This document shows, piece by piece, positions 1 through 9,400 of a stretch of 27,821 nucleotides of DNA (within the stretch, counting starts at the first letter, position 1; every line of letters begins with the position of its first letter). A model generated the notes under the pieces. The model had not been told where the DNA came from and ran no database searches. It was given only the letters and a program-made list of their open reading frames with translations. Made by a program: the position numbers and the translations under genes. Source of the stretch: Lentzea aerocolonigenes (lineage in GTDB: Bacteria; Actinomycetota; Actinomycetes; Mycobacteriales; Pseudonocardiaceae); contig NZ_JYJG01000112.1 of assembly GCF_000955955.1 (NCBI RefSeq), positions 1-27,821 of the forward strand. Reading direction: 5' to 3'.

Positions 1-21
1 AGAGATGTGTATAAGAGACAG
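1..21. other. Sequencing-library adapter remnant (Tn5 mosaic end)
   Basis: Bases 3-21 read AGATGTGTATAAGAGACAG, the exact 19-bp Tn5 mosaic end that all transposase-based library adapters share. The bases are AT-rich against a strongly GC-rich genome. They interrupt the fucosidase reading frame at the extreme contig end. They should be treated as untrimmed adapter, not genome. A real Tn5 insertion is much less likely because nothing else of the transposon follows. Confidence 0.95.
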
Positions 22-749
22 GACTCGAACCGGAGCCCGTTGTCGTTGAGACGGCCGGACAGGGTGATCCGGCCGGATCGCGAGGTGATCGTCGCGGTGC
101 GGTTCGACTGCGTGCGCACGGCCGTGGTGAAGCTGATCCGGCCCGGCTTGTCCGCGGACAGCCGGGCCACGATCACGTTGTCCGGTGCGGTGGCGAAGTA
201 CTCGCGCGTGTAGTGCACACCGCCGGACGTGTAGCTCACCCCGGCGACGGCGTCGGCGATGTCGAGGTGCCGCCGGTAGCCGCTCACCGCGCCGGGGCCG
301 GCTGCCTGGGTCAGCACGAGGTCGCCGAACGACTGGTAGGCGCCGTAACCGTTTCGAGGCTGGCCGAGCTGGCCCGCGACCCAGTCCGGTTCGGCCCTGC
401 CGTCGACGTCGATTCGACGTTGAACCGTTTCGATGGCGCCAGGCCTCGGGGTCCGCCAGTTCCCGAAGTCGTACCCCGGCGATCCCGGTCCGCCGGTCCA
501 GAGCGTCTTCTCGTTGAACTGCAGCAGCTCGCTCGCCACGCCGCCGAACACGCTCGCGCCGAGCGCGCCGTTGCCGATGGGCAGCGACTCAGACTCCCAG
601 TTGGTCGCGGGTTTGCCGTACCAGAGGGTGTGACCGGCCTGGGGATCCGCTGCCGCCCGGCCGATCGCGGCGCCGCCCACCGCAGCCGCCGCGGTGCCGG
701 TGACGAACAACCTGCGGGACATCTTCACGGGCTCGGACGTGCTCTCCAC
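22..749 (-). CDS. GH95 alpha-L-fucosidase, Tat-exported (3' end cut off by contig edge)
   Basis: About 242 N-terminal residues of a glycoside hydrolase family 95 enzyme, which removes alpha-L-fucose (some members L-galactose) from plant polysaccharides such as xyloglucan. I start it at GTG 749 because GAGGAG lies 6 nt upstream. An internal ATG at 722 is the alternative. The short n-region, SRRLFVTG twin-arginine motif and Ala/Gly-rich h-region predict Tat export. After the signal come the GH95 hallmarks LWYGKPA, LPIGNGALGASVFGG and LQFNEKTLWTGGPG, then the N-terminal beta-sandwich (YGAYQSFGDL, YRRHLDIADAV, YTREYFAT). The (alpha/alpha)6 catalytic barrel, normally a further 500 or so residues, lies beyond the left edge, so catalytic residues cannot be checked. 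It is transcribed divergently from the giant-protein operon. Family assignment is confident; substrate is inferred from the family. Confidence 0.9.
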
Positions 750-872
750 AGCTGGCTCCTCGTCGGCGCGCACGGGCGGTTGAACGATCAAGCAAGCCTC
801 CAAGTTCGCGCCGGTCGTGGTCAAGGGGAGCGGCTTCAACGGAACTTGACAATCCGCGGACGTGTTGACGGT

Positions 873-884
873 TCTGTCGACAGA
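873..884. promoter_or_regulatory. 12-bp perfect palindrome in divergent intergenic region
   Basis: TCTGTCGACAGA is perfectly self-complementary. It sits about 124 bp upstream of the fucosidase start and about 193 bp upstream of the YbaB-like gene. Several TTGAC hexamers lie around it (846, 865, 904, 909), but none has a convincing -10 at 17-18 bp. It may be an operator for one of the divergent genes; no regulator is identified. Apart from this site and the heptamer array at 999-1027, I see nothing definable in the 327-bp gap 750-1076. Confidence 0.3.
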
Positions 885-998
885 TTCCTTGGTCACGAGC
901 CCGTTGACTTGACCGGCGCCAGGCGGGACCGGCAAGACCCGCCTGGCGCTGTGGGTGACCGAGCGTCGCAACTCCGCAGTGGACGGTCTCTGAGCTCG

Positions 999-1027
999 CG
1001 TTGGTGTGACGTTGGTACGCCGTTGGC
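999..1027 (+). promoter_or_regulatory. Three heptamer direct repeats at 11-bp period (SARP-like operator)
   Basis: CGTTGGT (999-1005), CGTTGGT (1010-1016) and CGTTGGC (1021-1027) are separated by exactly 4 bp each, so they lie one DNA turn apart on one face. Heptameric direct repeats with 4-bp spacers are the known binding architecture of Streptomyces antibiotic regulatory proteins (SARPs; OmpR-like winged helix). The array ends 49 bp before the preferred start of the first gene of the giant-protein operon, where a promoter-proximal activator site would be expected. No clear -10 hexamer is visible downstream. The repeat is seen directly; the SARP assignment is inference. Confidence 0.45.
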
Positions 1028-1076
1028 GAGATCAAGTGGAATCCACGGTGCACTGGTGTCGCTGATGGAGGCTGCC

Positions 1077-1586
1077 TTGGATCCGTACGCGTGGATCAAC
1101 GACTTCGAAGCCCGCACGACGGAGCTGCAGCGAAAGACCGCCGAGGCGCAGGAGAACCTCGCGGCCGTCGCGGGGGTCGCGTCGAGCAAGGACGGCGCGG
1201 TCACGGTCACCGTAGGGCCCAACGGCGGCCTGACGAACCTCCAGCTGGGACATCGGGCGGTCGAGCTGGGCGCACCCCGGCTCACCGCGCTGATCCTGGA
1301 GACCGCGCGGCAGGCCCAGAAGAACGCCACGGCGCAGGTGCTCGAGGCGTTCGCGCCGATCAGTGAGAACGCCCCGCTGACAACGTCGATGATCATGGAC
1401 GCCATCGCGGCGAACGAAGACGAAGAGCTGGACGAGACGAACGCTCTCGACCAGATCGAAGAGGACGACGAGCCGGTCGCCGAGACGAAGCCGGCGCCCA
1501 TGTCCGCCCCCGCACCCGCCCAGCCGCGTCCGGCGCGTGGCCGCCGCCCGGCGGACGAAGAGGACGACGAGAACCAGCCGTGGTGA
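1077..1586 (+). CDS. YbaB/EbfC-family nucleoid-associated-like protein
   Basis: A protein of 169 residues. An N-terminal helix (DPYAWINDFEARTTELQRK) leads into a YbaB-type alpha-beta-alpha fold at about residues 5-100: a beta-hairpin (VTVTVGPNGGLTNLQL) and a helix (LILETARQAQKNATAQVLEAF). A strongly acidic and Pro/Ala-rich tail follows (residues ~115-169), ending DEEDDENQPW. Family members are small dimeric DNA-associated proteins; actinobacterial versions often sit beside WXG100-type secretion genes. I chose TTG 1077 because TGGAGG lies 5 nt upstream; in-frame ATG 1065 and GTG 1056 lack a good ribosome site. It is the first gene of the unit: the next starts 13 nt after its stop. Its role there (chaperone, regulator or secreted partner) is not shown by sequence. 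The acidic tail makes simple DNA coating less obvious. Confidence 0.8.
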   Translation: MDPYAWINDFEARTTELQRKTAEAQENLAAVAGVASSKDGAVTVTVGPNGGLTNLQLGHRAVELGAPRLTALILETARQAQKNATAQVLEAFAPISENAPLTTSMIMDAIAANEDEELDETNALDQIEEDDEPVAETKPAPMSAPAPAQPRPARGRRPADEEDDENQPW

Positions 1587-1599
1587 AGGGAGCCCAGCG

Positions 1600-3468
1600 A
1601 TGACCGACAACCCGCTGCTGGTCAACATGGACGACAAGAGCATGCTCAAGGGCACGCTCTTCATCGAGGCCTACGACAGCCTGATCGACTCGATCACCGG
1701 CGAGGCCCAGAGCGAGCTCGACCTCACGTTCAACGCGATCGGCGCGGTGGCCTCGACCGTCGCGTTCTTCGTCGACCCGTTCGGCTCCATACTGGGCGCG
1801 GCCTTCGGCTGGATGATGGAGCACCTCGGCCCCCTGAAGGAACTGCTCGACCAGTTGCTGGGTGATCCCGAGGACATCCAGGCCAACGTGGAGGCGACCA
1901 AGGCAAAGGCCGCCGAGTTGCGGGTGCTTGCCGAGGACCACCGCCAGGGCCTGGCGAATCCCGACGGCTGGACCGGTGCCGCGTCGGAGAAGTACCAGGC
2001 GAGCATGGACGTGATGGGCAAGGAGCTCGACGGCCTGGCCAAGGCGGTGGACGGCAAGGCCAGGCTCGTGGCGATGATGGGCACGCTGGTCGGCGTCGTG
2101 CGCGACATCGTCCGTGACGCGATCGCCCAGTTTCTCGGCAATGTGATCTCGAACGCGGCCGAAGGGCTGCTCGGCGCGCTCTTCACGGTTGGTGGGTCAC
2201 TGGTCACCGCCGGCATCAAGATCGCGGCCCAGGCCGCTGATCTGGCCCTCCAGCTCACCAACAAGGTCAAGCGGGTCATCTCCGCGCTGGCCAAGCTGAT
2301 GAGCAAGATCGGCGACCTCGACGGCGTCATGGCGAAGATCGGCAAGGGCTGGGACCGCTTCGACAACATCGCCGACGTCGCCGAGGTCAGCTACGCGGAG
2401 TACCAGGCCTACGACAGCGTCGACACCACGATCGACAAGGCCCTCAAGGACGACGCGGAGAAGGACAAGCTCGACGCGGCCTACGACAAGAGCAAGGAGG
2501 CGTCGGACAAGTACCAGACCGCGAAGGAGGCCGAGTCGAAGGAGGCTGACGACGTCTCGAAGGCCAACGCGGACCTGAAGAAGGAAAGTGACAACACGGC
2601 GGCGGCGGCGAGTGACGTGAAGAGCACGGTCGCCGACCTGAACCGCACGACCAGCGAGTTGAACCGCTCAGCCGACGAGTCGAACCGCGCTCTCGACGCG
2701 GTCAATCGCGCGGCCGCGTCCGGCGACCGGGCTGCTTACGACTCCGCGATGACGAAATACGACGCCGCCAAGGCCAAAACGGACGCCGCCCAGGCCGAGT
2801 ACGACTCCGCCAAGAAGAATTACGACACCGCCAACGCGAAGTACGACACCGCCAGGGAGAAGGCCGTGGGCGCGGCGAAGGAGGTGGCTCGCGAGTCGCG
2901 GGAGTTGAGCGACAAGGCCAAGGCGAGCTACGACGCCCTCCAGGCCGGCAAGCCGGCGGACACGGCGGCGGCGAAGGCGTACGACGAGTACCTGAAGTAC
3001 ACCGGCGGCACCCCCGACCCCGACGTCACCGCCAAGAACGACGCCGCCAAGGTCGCCAACGAGGCCTACGAGAAGGCGAACGTCGACTTCATGGACAAGA
3101 ACGCGACAGCGGCCGAGGCCAGCGCCAAGGCGTTCGCGTCCGGCTCGGAGGCCGACATCAAGGCCGCCGAGCAGGCGTCGCAGGAGGCTCAGGCGGCGGG
3201 CAAGTCGCTGGAGTCGGCGGCCGCCGAGGCCAAGTCCGCGGGAGAAGCGGCCCTGCAGGCTTCCCAGCAGGCAGGTGGCGGCGGTGGTGGCGGGGCTCCC
3301 GCGGCCACGCCGGCCGACCCGCTGGAGCACGCCCGCAAGGTGAACGCGTCCACCGGCTACACGGACGCACTCAAGGGCAACAGCTTCTTCGGTGCCTTCG
3401 GCGAGTCCGAAGCCACCGGAAGCGGCTCCGGCGCCCCGGACACGTCCAGTCCCCCCGTGAAGAACTAG
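1600..3468 (+). CDS. WXG-motif type VII secretion-associated protein with long coiled coil
   Basis: A protein of 622 residues. ATG 1600 is preceded by GAAGGGAG, and the gap to the previous stop is 13 nt. Residues ~46-80 are a hydrophobic helical segment (AFFVDPFGSILGAAFGWMM). Residues ~100-150 carry the WXG turn (W124-T-G) followed by SEKYQASMD, as in WXG100/ESX substrates. Residues ~156-230 form further hydrophobic helices (LVGVVRDIV, LLGALFTVGGSLVTAGIKIAAQAADL). Residues ~265-565 are a Lys/Asp/Ala/Ser-rich heptad region, a long coiled coil with Asn-Arg and YDxA repeats. A Gly-rich linker (GGGGGGG) and a short Ser/Gly-rich tail end it. No Sec signal is present, which fits type VII export. 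It lies directly upstream of the giant gene (21-nt gap), so it is plausibly the co-secreted partner, scaffold or membrane-active component of the giant. That role is inference. Confidence 0.75.
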   Translation: MTDNPLLVNMDDKSMLKGTLFIEAYDSLIDSITGEAQSELDLTFNAIGAVASTVAFFVDPFGSILGAAFGWMMEHLGPLKELLDQLLGDPEDIQANVEATKAKAAELRVLAEDHRQGLANPDGWTGAASEKYQASMDVMGKELDGLAKAVDGKARLVAMMGTLVGVVRDIVRDAIAQFLGNVISNAAEGLLGALFTVGGSLVTAGIKIAAQAADLALQLTNKVKRVISALAKLMSKIGDLDGVMAKIGKGWDRFDNIADVAEVSYAEYQAYDSVDTTIDKALKDDAEKDKLDAAYDKSKEASDKYQTAKEAESKEADDVSKANADLKKESDNTAAAASDVKSTVADLNRTTSELNRSADESNRALDAVNRAAASGDRAAYDSAMTKYDAAKAKTDAAQAEYDSAKKNYDTANAKYDTAREKAVGAAKEVARESRELSDKAKASYDALQAGKPADTAAAKAYDEYLKYTGGTPDPDVTAKNDAAKVANEAYEKANVDFMDKNATAAEASAKAFASGSEADIKAAEQASQEAQAAGKSLESAAAEAKSAGEAALQASQQAGGGGGGGAPAATPADPLEHARKVNASTGYTDALKGNSFFGAFGESEATGSGSGAPDTSSPPVKN

Positions 3469-3489
3469 TCGTCTCCTGGAGAACCGGTA

Positions 3490-6400
3490 ATGGCCAAGGG
3501 GAGCGTCAACCCCAACCCGTCCGTTCCCACGAACCCGGCGCCGTCCCAGCCTGCCCCGCCCCCGCCCCCCACGGGAACGGGGTCGGGCCCGAGCGGCAAC
3601 GCCGGCTTCTCCATGAACGACTCCTCGATGTCGCGTCTCCAAGGCAACGCCGGAGACCTGCAGTCACGCCTGTCGTCGATCTCGAGCGGCTTGCGCGGCC
3701 TCAACCTGGGCTCGTACTCAATGGGCCCGATCGGCCTCTTCGCCGTCCCCTCCCTGAACGCGGCGAACGACCAGGCCATCGCCCAGGCCGACGCCGGCGC
3801 CAAAGCGTTCGGCAACGTCCAGTCCGGCCTCAAAGCCACCGCCACCACCTCCACCAACGTCGACTCCCACAACGCTTCCTCGCTGAAAGCCATCGACCCC
3901 ACGACCAACGTCAAACCCCCGCCGGGCGGTCCTGGCGCGGGCCCGGTGAAGGCGGCCGGTCCGGGCGGGCCGAAGGTTTCGGCGCCGGGCACGATCGCGG
4001 GTGGTACTGGTGCGGGTCCGGCGAAGCCTGCCGCGTTCGGCGGGCCGAAGGTTGCGAAGCCGGAGACGGTCGCGGGTGGCACTGGTGCGGGTCCGGTGAA
4101 GGTTGCGGCGCCGGGCGGACCCACGGTTTCGAAGCCGGGCACGGTCGCGGGTGGCACTGGTGCGGGTCCGGCGAAGGTTGCCGCGCCAGGCGGACCCACG
4201 GTCTCGAAGCCGGGCACGATCGCCGGCGGTACCGGTGCGGCTGCGGCGAAGGCTGCGGTGCCAGGCGGACCCACGGTTGCGAAGCCGGGCACGGTCGCCG
4301 GCGGCACAGGCGCGGGTCCGGCGAAGGCGGCTGGCGCGGGTGGTCCTGCCGTGTCGCAGGCGCCGACGGTCAAGGACGGAGCTGGTGCTGGACCGTCTGG
4401 GAAGGTCGCCGCTTCTGGTGGTCCGGGGGTGTCGCAGGCACCGACGGTCAAGGGTGGTGCCGGTGCTGTGCCTGGGAAGGGTGCCGGTCCGGTTGGTCCT
4501 GCGGTGTCGCAGGTGCCGACGGTCGTGGGTGGGGCGGCTGCGGCTGGGAAGGCTGCTACCGCTGGTGGCCCTGCGGTGTCGCAGGCGCCGACGGTCACCG
4601 GTGGAGCGGGAGCGAGTTCTGGCAAGAGTGCTGCCGCTGGTGGGCCTTCGGTCTCGCAGGCGGCGCCCGTTGGTGGCACCGCGGCAGGGCCTGGGAAGGC
4701 TGCCGGGCCAACAGGTCCTGTCGGTCCGCAGGCGCCGACGGTCGCCGGTGGACCTGGTGCGGGCAAGGGTGCCGCCGCGGGTGGCCCGGTGGCGGCGTCG
4801 GCCGGCCCAGTTGGCGCCTCGGGCGGCAGCGGGGCCCGCGCGGGCGGCCCGTCGGGCTCGAGTGCACCGCCGGTCTCGGCTGGACCAGGCGCGTCTGGCG
4901 GGCGGAGCGCCACTCCAGGCGGGTCCGCCGGGCCGCAGGTAACGGGCGGGCCTGGCCCGTCGGCCGCGGCAACTGGTGGCCCGGCGAGGTCGAACGCTCC
5001 AACGGTCGCGGACGGCACTGGCAAAGGCCCGGTGCCGGGTGGACCGGCCGCGACGCCCGGGGTGGCGAGTGCGCCGGGCGGCCGGCCTGATGTTTCCGGT
5101 ACCGGTCGGGGTACCGGCCCTGCGGCGCCGGTCGCGGGTGGTCCGGCGGCGACTGATGCGAAGTCTGGTGCGGTGCCTGGCGGCAAGGGCCCCGGGCCTG
5201 CGAACGTTGCCGGGCCAGTTGCTGGGCCTGCCACGCCCGCGGTCGCAGGTGGGCCGGGCGGACAGGGCACGCGGTTCACTGCCCCGGACGGTGGCAAGGG
5301 GGCAGGCGTTGCGCCGCCCGTTGCCGGTGGGCCTGCCGGCCTCGACGCCAGGACGGGTTCTCCGGTTGGTGGCAAGGGCGCCGGCCCAGTGCCGGGCGGC
5401 CTGGCCGGACCCGATGCCAGGACGGGTGCTCCTACCGGTGAGAGGGGCGCGGGTCCTGTTGCCGGGGTTTCCGGTGGCAGGCCCACGCAGCCCGGCGGGC
5501 TCGCGGTGGGAGCGACCCCGGCGGTTCCCGACGGTCCGGCCGGGACGCCGAGTGGCAGGGCAGCGGCCGGTGGCGGGCCGGCGGTGGCGGGTGGTCCGGT
5601 GGCTCCCGGGATCAAGGCCGATCCGACGGCTGGGTCGGCGCATCCTGGTGGCACGACGGGCGCACCTGCCGGTCGGCCCGCTGGTTCCGGCGGTCTTGGT
5701 GGCGCGCCCGCGGTTCCTGGCAGCAGGCCCGAGGTGCACGGTGGGCCGCAAGCTACGCCGTCCTCGTCAAGTACGCCCAAGGCACCTTTGGTCACGTCGT
5801 CGGGCACTGCGGTCACGTCGCCGGGCATTGCGGCACAGCCAACGCCCGGTGCCACTCCGCGGCCGGGTGGGGCTCCGCTGGGTGCCGGGCCCAAGGCGGG
5901 CATCGCGCCGACGCCCGGCGTCACCGCGCAACCGGGCACGCCCGCGGCGGCGCCCGCGTCTGGGCCAGGTGCCGCTCCGGGCGCCACCCCGCAGCCGTCG
6001 TCGAGGGCGGCCGCCGCGACGCCTGGTGTCGCCGCGCAGCCGGGCGCGATACCGGCGACGGGTACGGCGGCGAAGCCGGGAACCACAACTCCGGGTGATG
6101 CGGCGCAGCCGCGCGTCACCCCGGCGCCGGGGACGGCGCCGCAACCGGCCTCCGCGCCGCAGACAGCGCAGCACTCGACGTCGCTGACGCCCGGGACCAC
6201 GCCGCAACCGGCCGCCGGGCCGCAGCCGTCGTCGCGGACGCCCGGCACCACGCCTCCAGCTACCGCACCGCAACCGTCGCCGAAGCAGGCCCCCTCGGCG
6301 CCGGCCGCCACGCCGCGACCGAGCACGGCACCAGCACCGGTTGCAGGCGCCGTGCCACCCTCGCCGGTCAAACCGGCCGTCCCAACGCCGGCCACGCCAC

Positions 6401-9400
6401 AATCCATCCCGTCACAACCCGCCGCAGGACTGTGGTCAGCCCCGGCCCCAGGCCCCAATGCGCTGTCGAAGACGAACCCGGCCCGGCCCAAGAACGGCGA
6501 AAGCCAGGTCGACGAGACGACTGACCACGCGCCGGACGTGGTGCTCACGCCGCCGGCACCGCCCACCCCGGTGGAGCGCATGCTGGCCGTGCACGGTCTG
6601 GAGACCGTGCAGGTGCCCGGCACCGACGAGAACACCAGCCTCGCCAACGCCATCACCGCGACACTGCACCCCCACCAGACGGACATGCTGGTGACTCAGG
6701 CCCAGGGCACGCCGGACACCATCGCCAAGGCCGCCGACGCGCGGGTGCACGTGCTGGGCCAGGACGGGAAGTTCACCTCGTTCGGGCCGGTGACCGGGCG
6801 GCCGGTCCACGTGGTCGCGAACGACGGCCCCGACGGCAGAACGCGGTACGAGGCCACCAGGGAGACCATCCACATCGGACGGTCCGGCGTGACGTATCCC
6901 GGGCCCACCAAGCGCGACGTCGGCGGCGTGTGGCACACGCTGCACCGCGGCGAGGTCGAGATCGAGACGATCGCTGGCCGTCACCACGTGCGCCTCTACA
7001 CCGCGGTGGTGAGCCCGGCGGACCTCAGCGGCGTGAAGCCGCCGTTCAAGGACATCCAGCAGAATCCCCAGACCGGCGAGTTGAAGATCGCCACCGGCAA
7101 CAACCCCGTGCTGTGGGCGGGGGCCGGTCGCCCGCAGCGGGCGTTGCAGTGGCTCGCCAAGTACGTGGAGAGCGACGGCGGCAAGCCCTCCAACCCGAAG
7201 GACCCTTCGTCGGCGCCGATGCGGCCGGTGCTGCGGTCGTACCTGGTGCCGCTGGACGTCTACAACAAGATCACGAGTGGTGCGACGGTCGAGGCCGCGC
7301 CGTCCGACGCGCCCACCATGAACGTCGACATGCGTGGGGAGCCGAACCAGTTCGGCATCGGCGGTGAGCATCTCGACGAGCTGATCGCGCACGCGGAGCC
7401 CGGCTCGCTGATCACCTATCCGGCTGACTCCACCGTGCCGTTCGACTTCCCGGACCAGGCGGGGCGGATTCTGCCCACTGCCGAGCTCTACCAGCGGCTG
7501 GGTCTGGACCCGGACTTCCGCAGCGACGCCGTGGGCAAGGCGTACGACCCGTGGTTCAAGTGGACGAAGAATCCCGACGGGTCGTGGGACGCGAAGTTCC
7601 GCAACGACGCGCATGCGTTGCACGACATCGCGACCCGGCTGCGAGAGCACCACCTGACGTGGAGTCAGTCCAAACAGGACCCGGCGAACCGCGTGCCCGA
7701 CGCCCTCATCGAACCCGACGCAGACACCCTTCCCAAGGCACGGCAGGACGCGTCGCCGCCGAAGGACATGAGCTTCGAGGCGCGGACCGAGCGGCTCAAC
7801 CAGTTCCTCAACGAGGTGGGCCCGGCGGCCACCAACGTCAGCAAGGTCACCACCAACGTGTTGTCCACCGGTGGTCCGGCACTGCGCGACCACCTCGCCG
7901 GCACGGACGCGCCGGCCGTGAACCAGGAAGCCTTCGAGCAGGTCCTGCGCGAGAAGGTGGTGCCTCAGGCGGCGGTGCAGGCGGCGAAGAGCATTGACGG
8001 TGCCGTCAAGGCAGTGAGGTCGACGAACGTGACCTCCAGGACGGACATCCACTCCCTGATGAAGGACGGCCACCAGCCGAGGAACAAGAAGCCCAAGTTG
8101 TTCGAGCCGGAGGTCATCGAGCCGACCGTGGCGGTGTTCGAGGCCAAGGTCGCGGAACACCCGGACCTCGCGCTGCTCGACGAGGACAGTCGCAGGGAAG
8201 TGGCACGGGCCCTGGGCGACCGGATGCGCGGCGAGCTGCGCGAGCAGTTCAACGATCTCACCGCGATGCTCGGTGAGCTCAATCGCCGGCAGGTGCCGGA
8301 GAAGATCGACGGCCCGATGCTCGGGGCGCTGAAGGACGAGTTCGGTCCGCTCGCCGAGGTCGCGGCGGCCACCGGCGGCGGCAAGAAGTCGACCTGGTTC
8401 GGCGGCAACCGGATGACGAAGTTCGGCGAACTCATCGGCGCGCGCATCGCCGCCGAACAGCTTCCCCCGACCCAGCCACGCATCGACACGAACCGGGTCG
8501 CCGAGGTGGCCGAGAACAAGGTGCTCGGCACTGTGGTCACCGGAGCACTGAACTCGTTCACCGGAAAGGACCTCGCCGCCACCCAGCCCGCCGAGCTGCG
8601 GAAGGTGGTGCGCGACGAGGTGCTGCCCGAGCTGGAGGTCGCGATCAGCGCGGCGCTGAAGAACGATCCGGCGCTCGCGCTCGTCGACCAGGACTTCCGC
8701 GACGAGGTGGCCGATGCCGTCGCGCACGACGCGAGGACGCGGGCACAGGACGAGCTCGCCGGGTTCGAGTTCGACCCGGTCGACCCGACCGCCGTCGACG
8801 CGCTGATGGCCAAAGTGCCCGGCATCGCCACACAGGCCGAGATCGGTGCGCTGATCTCGGCCGACGTCGACCGGATGGCCGTGGACTTCAACACCCGCAC
8901 GTTCGGCGAGACCCCGTTCCCGAACTCGTTCCACGAGTGGAAGCAGAAGCGGCCGGACGAGCTCATCCGCCAACGGCAGTTCGGCGACCAGCTGGGCAGG
9001 ACCATCGACCACACCCGCGACCCGGAGGCCGCGGTCCGGGAGCTGATCGGCCAGTTCCCGGAGCTGGATCGCAAGTTCGACGAGGTCGCCACCCAGGTTC
9101 AGGACAAGCCCTTCCGCGAGCCGGGTGCCAAGGGTGTCTACACGTTCTACGAGCACTCGCAGATGGTGCTCGGGCAGTTCCTCGACCTCACCGCGAACGA
9201 GAACCCCGGCACCCGGTTCCTGCCCGTGGACGCGCTGGCGAAGGCGATCCTGTTCCACGACATCGAGAAGGTCAACGCCAAGAACCAGTTCGGCGACGGC
9301 CAGGGGCAGCACGACCGCGAGCCGGAGCACAAGCTCGCCGTCGAGATGATGGACCGCTACCGAGGCCTCTGGAACAACGAGAAGGAGTTCCAGGCCGCCA

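Noticed and set aside
12..213. A plus-strand 68-codon ORF at the left edge
   Set aside because: It begins in the adapter and is antisense to the GH95 gene.
840..915. Promoters from the TTGACA/TTGACG/TTGACT hexamers in the divergent region
   Set aside because: None has a -10-like hexamer at 16-18 bp on either strand.
3964..4338. Possible CRISPR-like regular repeats
   Set aside because: The 75-bp units are contiguous, in frame and without unique spacers; they are protein-coding repeats.
7000..7450. An ADP-ribosyltransferase domain in the giant
   Set aside because: LWAGAGRP, RSYLVPLDVY and GSLITY loosely follow the Arg / STS / Glu order, but no clear STS or ExE motif is present, so I left it unassigned.
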